Positions 15,864 to 22,993 of a stretch of DNA of 64,000 nucleotides are shown here, piece after piece; positions within the stretch are counted from its first letter, which is position 1; each line of letters begins with the position of its first letter. The DNA is from Micromonospora eburnea (lineage in GTDB: Bacteria; Actinomycetota; Actinomycetes; Mycobacteriales; Micromonosporaceae), in contig NZ_FMHY01000002.1 in assembly GCF_900090225.1 (NCBI RefSeq), positions 2,790,001 through 2,854,000 on the forward strand, read 5' to 3'. The notes under the pieces were generated by a model that saw nothing but the letters and a program-made list of their open reading frames with translations, was not told where the DNA came from and made no database searches. The translations under genes were made by a program, and so were the position numbers.

Positions 15864-17288
15864 TCACCAGGTCGTGGGCTTGCCCTGCTGGAACAGCCAC
15901 ACGTCGAAGAAGGCGCCGAGGTGCTGCCCGGATTCCTTCTCGGCCAGCGCGATGAAGTCGGCCGTCGAGGCGTGGCCGTGGCGGTTGTTCGCCGCCCACT
16001 CGCGCAGGATGCGGAAGAAGGTGTCGTCGCCGACCTTGCCGCGCAACGCGTGCAGGGTCATCGCACCCCGGTTGTACGGGATGCTGCTGAACATGTCCAC
16101 CGGGCCCGGGTCGGCGAGGACCGTCTGCCAGAACGACGACGACGCGGCCCGACCGTAGTTGCTGCTGCTGTTGAACGTCTGGGTGACCGAGGCCCCGCCG
16201 TTGTACTCGGTGTACATCCACTGTGCGTACGTGGCGAAGCCCTCGTTGAGCCAGATGTCCGACCAGCGCTCCGGCGACACGCTGTCGCCGTACCACTGGT
16301 GGGCCAGCTCGTGGGCCATGGTGCTGACGCTCGCCGCGCCGGAGAAGACCGGCTTGGTCTGGGTCTCCAGGGCGTAGCCCACGTTCGGGGCCCGGTCGAT
16401 GATCGCGCCGGTCGAGGCGAACGGGTACGGGCCGAACTTCGAGGAGAAGAAGTCGATCATCTTCGGGAGCTGGGCGACCGCACTGGCCGATCCGGCGACC
16501 TGCCGCGGGTCGACCGCGACGTACACCGGGATCCCGCCCGCCGTGGTCGTCTCGGTCACCACGAAGTTGCCGATGGTGATAGTCGCCAGGTAGCTGGCCA
16601 TCGGCTCGGTCGAGTCCCAGACGAAGGTGGTCCAGCCGTCACTGGTCCGCTGGGAGAGGAGCTGCCCGTTGCCGACGGCGGTGAGCCCCTCGGGCACCTT
16701 GGCGGTGAACCGGAAGGTGGCCTTGTCGGTCGGGTGGTCGTTGGTGGGCAGCCAGGCCGGCGTGCCCTGCGGCTCACCGGCGACGAAGGCGCCGTCGTCG
16801 GTCGGCACCCAGCCTTCGATCGACCCGTCCGGGTCGGTGACCACGGCCGGTACGCCGGCGTACCGCACCACCACCGTGAACGTCTGCCCGGTCTTGAGCT
16901 TCGGACGCGGGGTGACGATCAGTTCCTGACCGTCGCGGGTGAAGGCGTGCGGGTGCCCGTTGACGGTCAGCGAGGAGATCTCCGGGCCGCGGAAGTCGAG
17001 GTTGAACCGGTCGAGGTCCTGTGTGGCGACGGCGGTGATCGTGGCGGTGGCGTCCATGAACCGGGTCGCCGGGTCGTACGAGAAGTCGAGGTCGTAGTGC
17101 TGGACGTCGTACCCGCCGTTGCCCGCGTCCGGGAAGTACGGGTCGCCGATGCTCGCCGCGCCGGCCGAGTAGCGGGGGGCGCCGGGGTTGCCCGGTGCCG
17201 CGCCGGCCACTTGCGGGGCCACCAGGGGCCCGGCGGCCACCAGAGCGACCGCGGCCATTGTGGCAGCGCGCAGGCGTGAATATGTCAT
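15864..17288 (-). CDS. Secreted M1-family zinc metallopeptidase
   Basis: Exported aminopeptidase-like enzyme, 474 aa, with a signal peptide (RLRAATMAAVALVAAGPLV... cleaved near AGAAPG). The N-terminal beta domain is followed by the catalytic domain with HELAHQWYGD at about residue 323 and the third zinc ligand 19 residues on in WLNEGFATY. It lacks the large C-terminal domain of full-length aminopeptidase N, so it belongs to the short secreted M1 type. The exopeptidase motif GAMEN is replaced by PNVGYALETQ, so true aminopeptidase action is uncertain. It is separated from upstream genes by a terminator. Confidence 0.9.
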   Translation of the reverse strand: MTYSRLRAATMAAVALVAAGPLVAPQVAGAAPGNPGAPRYSAGAASIGDPYFPDAGNGGYDVQHYDLDFSYDPATRFMDATATITAVATQDLDRFNLDFRGPEISSLTVNGHPHAFTRDGQELIVTPRPKLKTGQTFTVVVRYAGVPAVVTDPDGSIEGWVPTDDGAFVAGEPQGTPAWLPTNDHPTDKATFRFTAKVPEGLTAVGNGQLLSQRTSDGWTTFVWDSTEPMASYLATITIGNFVVTETTTAGGIPVYVAVDPRQVAGSASAVAQLPKMIDFFSSKFGPYPFASTGAIIDRAPNVGYALETQTKPVFSGAASVSTMAHELAHQWYGDSVSPERWSDIWLNEGFATYAQWMYTEYNGGASVTQTFNSSSNYGRAASSSFWQTVLADPGPVDMFSSIPYNRGAMTLHALRGKVGDDTFFRILREWAANNRHGHASTADFIALAEKESGQHLGAFFDVWLFQQGKPTTW

Positions 17289-17383
17289 GGGAATCCTCTC
17301 GATGGGAATCCTGGTGTCACATGATTACGCCTATCCATCCGCATCGGACGCGTGTTCGTCAAGCATCTGCGGGCCGAGCGAGG

Positions 17384-17417
17384 GGCGGTGGACGGGAACG
17401 CCGTCCCGTCCACCGCC
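17384..17417 (-). terminator. Stem-loop terminator after the SnoaL-like gene
   Basis: Perfect inverted repeat with 14-bp arms (17384-17397 and 17404-17417) and a 6-nt loop, 5 bp after the stop of the SnoaL-like gene. Confidence 0.75.
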
Positions 17418-17421
17418 GCCA

Positions 17422-17817
17422 TCAGTTGTGGGCGTGCGCGTCGAAGCCCTCCGGTGCGCGGTCCAGGAACACGGTGACCGAGCTGATCCGGCCGTCCGGG
17501 TCGAACACCAGCACGTCGGTCCCGGCGGCGAAGGGCTTCCCCTCGTCGATTTCGATCTCCCACATCAGGCGGGCCCGGTCGTGGTGGACCTGCGGCTCCT
17601 CGCGAGGGCGGAACACCGCGGTCGGCATGCGCCCGGTGAACTGGTCGTGAAAGCCGATCAGCGCCTGCCGACCCGTGAAGACGCCGATCACCGCGTGGTA
17701 CCCGACCTCGTCAGTGAAGGTCTCCGCGGCGAGATCCCGCTGCTCGTCGGGCTTCTCGGTGTTCCAGAAGCGGACGTACCGTTCGATGGTCTCCGCGTGT
17801 CCGGCGTCGGACGCCAT
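17422..17817 (-). CDS. SnoaL-like / NTF2-superfamily protein
   Basis: Small cytoplasmic protein of 131 aa with the NTF2-like cone fold pattern: ETIERYVRFWNTEKPDEQRDL, then VGYHAVIGVFTGRQALIGFHDQF, and a C-terminal sheet GTDVLVFDPDGRISSVTVFLD. SnoaL-like proteins include cyclases, isomerases and binding proteins, so the activity is open. The ATG at 17817 has GGGAGGGA just upstream; the longer open frame is not used. It is divergent from an MmyB-type regulator, which probably controls it. Confidence 0.75.
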   Translation of the reverse strand: MASDAGHAETIERYVRFWNTEKPDEQRDLAAETFTDEVGYHAVIGVFTGRQALIGFHDQFTGRMPTAVFRPREEPQVHHDRARLMWEIEIDEGKPFAAGTDVLVFDPDGRISSVTVFLDRAPEGFDAHAHN

Positions 17818-17944
17818 GGCTGTTCCCTCCCTGCCGTTGGTGGTGCGGCGGCTGCCGCACCACCAACAGTGCGGCCGGAACCGGTCGGTGTCGATTACCT
17901 GCGAGGTCATTGCCAGGCGTCGGCCGACCGGCGAGGCTGGTGCC

Positions 17945-18787
17945 ATGACCAGGAGTGAGCCCGTGGGGGTGCTGATCCGGCGCTGGCGCGAGCGGCGGGG
18001 CCGCTCGCAGCTCGACGTGTCGATGTCGGCGGAGCTGTCCGCCCGGCATCTGAGCTTCGTCGAGAACGGACGCGCCAACCCGAGCCGCGGCCTGATCGAG
18101 CGATTGTGCGACGAACTCGACGTACCGCTGCGGGAACGCAACGAGCTCTACCTGGCCGCCGGGTTCGCACCGATGCACGCCGAGAGCGTGTTCACCGATC
18201 TCGGCGCGGCCCGCGCGGCCGTGGAAGCCGTACTCACCGGCCACGAGCCGAACCCGGCGCTTGCCGTCAACGTGCGCTGGGAGCTGCTGGCCGCCAACCG
18301 TGCCATGGCGGCGTTCCTGCACGACGTCCCGGCGGAGCTGCGGACACCCCCGGTCAACGTGCTGCGGGTGACGATGCACCCGGACGGCCTGGCCCGGCGG
18401 ATCAGCAACCTGGCGCAGTGGCGGGCGCATTTGCTGCGCCGGGTCCGTCGGCAGCTCGCCCGCACCGCCGCGGAGGGCCTGGCGGATCTGTTGAGGGAGT
18501 TGGAGAGCTATCCGGTGCCGGGGCGGAACGGCCCGGTCGCCGGCCGGGCCCCGACCGAGGACCTGGTCGTCCCCATGCGGCTGTCCACCGAGTACGGCGA
18601 GCTGGCTCTGCTCTACACCACGACGATGTTCGGTTCGCCTCGGGACGTGACGCTCGACGAGATCTCCATCGAGACGTTCTTCCCGGCGGATGCCGCCACG
18701 GCGGACACGCTCCGGGCGATGTCGGCGACCCCCGCCGGGGTGGCCGAGGCATCCCTGGCCGGGGCCGTGGAGAGCGGCGTGAGCTGA
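17945..18787 (+). CDS. XRE-family regulator with MmyB-like ligand-binding domain
   Basis: 280-aa transcription factor. Residues 8-65 form an XRE helix-turn-helix (LIRRWRERRGRSQLDVSMSA...ARHLSFVENGRANPS). The rest is the MmyB-like PAS-type domain (ALAVNVRWELLAANRAMAAFL, LARRISNLAQWRAHLLRRV, STEYGELALLYTTTMFGSP), which in relatives binds a fatty acid or similar ligand. Start at the ATG 17945; the frame open upstream overlaps the divergent gene and is not used. The 127-bp gap to the SnoaL-like gene probably holds both promoters. Confidence 0.87.
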   Translation: MTRSEPVGVLIRRWRERRGRSQLDVSMSAELSARHLSFVENGRANPSRGLIERLCDELDVPLRERNELYLAAGFAPMHAESVFTDLGAARAAVEAVLTGHEPNPALAVNVRWELLAANRAMAAFLHDVPAELRTPPVNVLRVTMHPDGLARRISNLAQWRAHLLRRVRRQLARTAAEGLADLLRELESYPVPGRNGPVAGRAPTEDLVVPMRLSTEYGELALLYTTTMFGSPRDVTLDEISIETFFPADAATADTLRAMSATPAGVAEASLAGAVESGVS

Positions 18788-18808
18788 GGCGGGGTGACGA
18801 TCGGCGTG

Positions 18809-18848
18809 TCGATGTGCCGGCGACCATCCGCGGTCGCCGGCACATCGA
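18809..18848. terminator. Bidirectional terminator between MmyB-type regulator and DadA
   Basis: Perfect 17-bp inverted repeat (18809-18825 and 18832-18848) with a 6-nt loop in the 70-bp gap between two convergent genes. Confidence 0.85.
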
Positions 18849-18857
18849 GCCGAGGCA

Positions 18858-20120
18858 TCAGCGCAGCGGGCTGAAGGGCTGGAGCTCCACGGGCCGCCGG
18901 CCGGTGGTGATCTGCTCGGCGAGCAGCTCGCCGGTGAGCGGGCCGAGGGTGATGCCCCACATGCCGTGGCCGCCGGCCGCGAAGACCCGCGGTGACCTGG
19001 TCTCACCGATCAGCGGGAGCCCGTCGGGGGTGCACGGGCGCGAACCGACCCACTCGTCGATGCGGGCGTCCAGGTCGGCGCCGCGCAGCAGCGGTCGGGC
19101 GGCCTCGGCGATGGCCAGGACGCGGCGCCGGTCCAGCGGGGCCTCGGCGCTGCGGAACTCCATCATCCCGGCGACACGCAGCCGGTCGCCCAGCGGCGTG
19201 CACGCGACGCGCTGGGCCGGGAAGTACACCGGTCCCGAGGGGACGTGCTCCATCTTCACGCTGAAGCTGTATCCGCGGCCGGCCTGCACGACGGTCCGGA
19301 TGCCGAAGCGCCGGCCCAACTGGCCGAGCCACGTGCCGGTCGCCAGCACCGCCGCGTCGTAGCGCTCGTCCGCGCCGTCGGAGGTGACCACCCGGACCCC
19401 GGCCCCCTCGTCGCGGATGTCCACGACGTCCGCGCCGGTCACCAGCGACGCGCCGCGGGCGACGACGGAGTCGGCGAGGGCGTGCACGTACTCCCCGGGG
19501 TTGACGAAGCGCTGACCGTGCAGCCGGATGGCGGCGCCGATGTTGTCCGACAGCGAGGGCTCCACCTCCCGCGCCTCGGCCCCGGTCAGGACGTCGAACT
19601 CGATCTCCTGGCCCGCGGAGTGGATATGCGCCAGTTCGTCCAGCAGGACCGATCGCTCGGCCTCGGTCCGGTACGCCGCGATGAACGATTTGGCCTCGTT
19701 CGTCATCGAAGCGACCCCGCCGGCCGTCAGCGTGTCGAACGCCTGGAACGCGCGCCGGTTCATCGGGATGTAGGCGCGCATCGCGTCCCGCCACTTCGCG
19801 GCGGTGCTGTGCCGGGTGAAGCCCACCAGGAACCGCAGCAGCCGAGCGTCGGCGCGCGGCGGCACGTAGACGGGGGACGACGGGCTCAGCACGGCGCGCA
19901 GCCCGTAGCGGAGCACCGCCGGCTCGGGCAGGGGGGTGGTGATGCCGGGGGTGAGCCAGCCCGCGTTGCCCCAGGAGGCGCCCGCCGCCACACCCTTACG
20001 GTCGAGGACGGTCACCTGCACCCCCCGTTCCTGGAGGAACCAGGCGGTGGCCAACCCGACCATCCCGGCACCGACGACGGCGACGCGTTGGGGGGTGGGA
20101 GCGGACTCGGTGGCAGGCAT
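18858..20120 (-). CDS. dadA: D-amino-acid dehydrogenase-like FAD oxidoreductase
   Basis: 420-aa flavoprotein of the DAAO/DadA family. The N-terminal FAD-binding motif is VAVVGAGMVGLATAWFLQERG (residues 13-33), followed by the DadA-type GASWGNAGWLTPGITTPLPEP. A second conserved block is GHGMWGITLGPLTGELLAEQI near the end. DadA enzymes oxidise D-amino acids to 2-oxo acids and pass electrons to the respiratory chain; substrate here is not proven. It is divergent from a PucR-type regulator with a 130-bp gap, the arrangement expected of an amino-acid catabolic gene and its activator. Confidence 0.85.
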   Translation of the reverse strand: MPATESAPTPQRVAVVGAGMVGLATAWFLQERGVQVTVLDRKGVAAGASWGNAGWLTPGITTPLPEPAVLRYGLRAVLSPSSPVYVPPRADARLLRFLVGFTRHSTAAKWRDAMRAYIPMNRRAFQAFDTLTAGGVASMTNEAKSFIAAYRTEAERSVLLDELAHIHSAGQEIEFDVLTGAEAREVEPSLSDNIGAAIRLHGQRFVNPGEYVHALADSVVARGASLVTGADVVDIRDEGAGVRVVTSDGADERYDAAVLATGTWLGQLGRRFGIRTVVQAGRGYSFSVKMEHVPSGPVYFPAQRVACTPLGDRLRVAGMMEFRSAEAPLDRRRVLAIAEAARPLLRGADLDARIDEWVGSRPCTPDGLPLIGETRSPRVFAAGGHGMWGITLGPLTGELLAEQITTGRRPVELQPFSPLR

Positions 20121-20250
20121 TGTTCTCTCCTTTGAGCAGCAAAGACCGGCCCAATCCTGTCGTCACCGCGCCGAGACGTCATTGTTCCGTCCGGCCAACG
20201 CTCACCCCGGCGACTGGTCGATATGAACAACGCCGAGGCATCATCGGGCG

Positions 20251-21807
20251 GTGATCACCGTGGCTGGCGTGGTGGAGGCGGTCGGCGCCGCTCTGCTCAA
20301 GGTCGTCGTCCCCGCCAAAGCGGCGGAGGTGCGCGACGTGACCCTCGCCGAACTCGACGAGGCGTCGGCCGGCCAGAGCGGCGACCTCGTGCTCGGTGCC
20401 GGCATCGCGACCCCGGACCAGGCGCTCGCCGTCATCGAGCGCTGCGCGGCGACCGCGGCGGCCGGCCTCGTCCTCAAGCCCCCGCTCAGCGTGCATCCCG
20501 ATGTGACCTCGTCCGCCGCCGCCCGTGACCTGACCCTGGTCGAGCTGCAGAGCCACGGGTCCTGGGCCCAACTGGTCTGGCTGCTCCGCGGGGTGATCGA
20601 CCGGGCCGCCGCGCCAGGCTCGCCCGAGACCGGGGAAACCGGGGTGTACGACGAACTGTTCGCCCTGGCCGACGCGACCGCCGCCATCGTCGACGCGCCG
20701 GTGACGATCGAGGACGCCCAGTACCGGGTGCTCGCCTACTCGTCGCGGCAGGACCGCACCGACCCGGCCCGGGTCTCGACCATTGTCGGGCGTCGCGTCC
20801 CCGGTGACGTGATCGCGCACTTCCGTTCCCGTGGCGTGTTCCGCAAGCTCGCCAAGGGGAGCGAGCTGATCTTCGTGCCGCAGGGCCCGGACGGGACGCT
20901 GCCCCGGCTCGTGATCCCGATCCGCGCCGGCGGTGAGCTGCTCGGCTCGATCTGGGCCGTCGTCGACGGCCCGGTGCCGGACGGGCGCCTGCGTGATCTT
21001 CAGGGCGCGGCCTCGGTGCTGGCGCTGCACCTGCTCCGCCTCCGGGTGCAGGCCGATGTCGCGCGCCGGGTGTCCGCCGACCGCCTGCGGGCCGCCCTGC
21101 GAGCCCCCGGTCGGGTGGGACGGGAGGAACTGGGCCTGCCCGCCGGACCGTGGCGGGTCGTCGCGCTTGAGGCGCACAGCGGGACCGCGGAAATGGTGCA
21201 CAACCTCGCCCTGTGGGAGTCGATCACCCGCCGTCACGGTTGGCGTCAGCCGCTGATCGCGGACGTCGGGGACGTCCTGTTCGCCGTCGTGGTCGACGGA
21301 GGCGAGTCACCCGGCTCCTGGCTCTGGATGGAGCGGCTGATCCACGACGTCGCCGCGCACGAGCCGGGCCTGCGGGCCGCCTCCGGCAGCGTCGCCGGAG
21401 AGTTGACCGACCTGCCACGTTCCCGCGCCGAGGCGGCGGAGCTGCTCGCGCTGCACGGCTCGGCCCGGCAGCGCGGATCGGTGCTGCGCTTCGAGGACGT
21501 CTGGGCCGAGGTGGTCGTACACCGGGTGGTCACCGCGGTGCCGCAGGCCGATCTGCTGGTCGGCGGACCGCTGCCCGTCCTGGTGGCCCACGACCGGAAG
21601 CACGGCACCGACTACGTCGCCACGGTCGCCGCCTGGCTGGAGCAACAGGGCGACCCGAGGAAGGCGGCCCGGCAATTGCACGTGCATCCCAACACGCTCC
21701 GACACCGGATGCGCCGCATCGCCGAGGTCGTGCCCGTCGACCTCGACTCGCCGCGTACCCGGCTGGCACTGCAGGTCCAGCTCGCGGCGCTGCGCCCCGG
21801 GTCCTGA
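20251..21807 (+). CDS. PucR/CdaR-family transcription regulator
   Basis: 518-aa regulator. The N-terminal part (residues 1-125) resembles the PucR purine-catabolism N domain, followed by a GAF-like sensor region (VYDELFALADATAAIVDAPVTIEDAQYRVLAYSS) and a C-terminal PucR helix-turn-helix (TVAAWLEQQGDPRKAARQLHVHPNTLRHRMRRIAEV). These proteins activate catabolic genes in response to small molecules. Its divergent neighbour encodes a DadA-like enzyme, its most likely target. The GTG start fits the length of the family. Confidence 0.88.
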   Translation: MITVAGVVEAVGAALLKVVVPAKAAEVRDVTLAELDEASAGQSGDLVLGAGIATPDQALAVIERCAATAAAGLVLKPPLSVHPDVTSSAAARDLTLVELQSHGSWAQLVWLLRGVIDRAAAPGSPETGETGVYDELFALADATAAIVDAPVTIEDAQYRVLAYSSRQDRTDPARVSTIVGRRVPGDVIAHFRSRGVFRKLAKGSELIFVPQGPDGTLPRLVIPIRAGGELLGSIWAVVDGPVPDGRLRDLQGAASVLALHLLRLRVQADVARRVSADRLRAALRAPGRVGREELGLPAGPWRVVALEAHSGTAEMVHNLALWESITRRHGWRQPLIADVGDVLFAVVVDGGESPGSWLWMERLIHDVAAHEPGLRAASGSVAGELTDLPRSRAEAAELLALHGSARQRGSVLRFEDVWAEVVVHRVVTAVPQADLLVGGPLPVLVAHDRKHGTDYVATVAAWLEQQGDPRKAARQLHVHPNTLRHRMRRIAEVVPVDLDSPRTRLALQVQLAALRPGS

Positions 21808-21951
21808 CCGCGACCACCACGGCCGAGGCTTCGGGCCCCGGCGGACCGGCGGTGATCGCGGGCGGTGGTGCGTCGCGGTGCCGGGCGGTGCCGTGCGTCG
21901 GACGGGGCGGAAATCGGTGGTTTGGACGGAGGGGACGGGGTAGGCCCTTCG

Positions 21952-22839
21952 GTGGTCTTCATCCTGGCAATCGGTGCCGCCATGCTGCTCGGCGTCGGCT
22001 CGGCCGTGCAGCAGCGGGTCGCCTTCCAGGCCCCGGACGGCCTGGCGCTGCGCTTGGGGCTGTTGTGGCATCTCGCCCGGCAGCGGCTGTGGCTGTTGGG
22101 ACTCTCGGCGACGCTGCTGGGCGGCCTGCTCAGCGGCGCCGCACTGGGGCAGGGTTCGGTCGTGCTGGTGCAGCCCGTCCTGGTGCTGCGCCTGCTGTTC
22201 GCCCTGTCGGCCTCGGCGCTGTGGTCCCGGCGTCCGCTCCGACGGCGGGACTGGGGGGTCGCGATGGCGGTCACCATGGGCATGGTCGCCTTCCTGGTGG
22301 CGGGTCATCCCGGGACCGGCAACCCCGAGGGGGTGCCACCCTGGGACTGGGCGGTGGCCGCGGCCGGTATCGGCACGCTGACCCTGCTGCTCGTACGCTC
22401 CGCGCGCCGGCTGCGACCCGCGCAGGAGGCGCCGATGCTGGCGATCGGGGCAGGCATGCTCTACGGGCTCCAGTCCGCCCTGACCCAGTCGGCCGTGCAC
22501 CGACTGTCCACCCACGGGCTGCTGGGGCTGCTGACCAGCTGGCAGCCGTACACGGTGTTCATGATCGGACTGATCGGTACCCTGCTCGCGCAGAGCGCGT
22601 TCGACCTCGCTCCGCTGTCGGTCTCGTACCCGCCCCTGGCCGCGGCCGAGCCGCTCTCCGGTATCGCGATCGGGATCGGCGTGCTCGGCGGGACGCTGCG
22701 ACTGACGCCGGGGGCGCTCGCCGTCGAGATCACCGGCCTGATCGTGATGACGCTCGCGGTGTACCTGCTGGCCGCGTCCCCACACATCGTCGGCCACCAC
22801 CTCGACCCGGTGAGCGATCCTCCCGAGGACGCCCCGTAG
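21952..22839 (+). CDS. DMT-superfamily (EamA-like) membrane transporter
   Basis: Multi-pass membrane protein, about 295 aa from a GTG at 21952, with nine or ten hydrophobic segments. The pattern GSAVQQRVAF at the first helix and GQGSVVLVQPVLVLRLLFALS in the middle is that of the actinobacterial DMT/EamA proteins. The open frame reaches back to 21865, but the extra N-terminal residues are hydrophilic and not needed; a TTG at 21922 is another possible start. Substrate unknown. Confidence 0.72.
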   Translation: MVFILAIGAAMLLGVGSAVQQRVAFQAPDGLALRLGLLWHLARQRLWLLGLSATLLGGLLSGAALGQGSVVLVQPVLVLRLLFALSASALWSRRPLRRRDWGVAMAVTMGMVAFLVAGHPGTGNPEGVPPWDWAVAAAGIGTLTLLLVRSARRLRPAQEAPMLAIGAGMLYGLQSALTQSAVHRLSTHGLLGLLTSWQPYTVFMIGLIGTLLAQSAFDLAPLSVSYPPLAAAEPLSGIAIGIGVLGGTLRLTPGALAVEITGLIVMTLAVYLLAASPHIVGHHLDPVSDPPEDAP

Positions 22840-22968
22840 CGGACGGGCGGACGGTCGTCGGTAAGCGTATTCAGGGCAATGCTCGCCCTCTTGGGCAGAA
22901 GTGAGAGCGATATGCCGTTGCGGCCTGCTTATGACTCGGCGGTATACCGGTTCACGATGAGGGGTCCC

Positions 22969-22993
22969 CTCGCCCTGCGCTCGTCAGGGCGAG
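22969..22993 (-). terminator. Hairpin overlapping the STAND gene stop codon
   Basis: Perfect 9-bp inverted repeat (CTCGCCCTG at 22969-22977, CAGGGCGAG at 22985-22993) around a 7-nt loop, overlapping the TGA of the minus-strand gene. A second palindrome, GAGGGGTCCCCTC, lies beside it at about 22959-22971. The convergent pair of genes may share this region. Confidence 0.55.

Noticed and set aside
18858..20120. Glycine oxidase (ThiO) as an alternative for the DadA-like gene
   Set aside because: The N-terminal block and the PucR neighbour fit DadA better, and no thiamine genes are nearby; not fully excluded.
22840..22968. Possible tRNA or small RNA between the DMT and STAND genes
   Set aside because: Short hairpins are present, but there is no cloverleaf, no T-loop motif and no conserved pattern that I can recognise.
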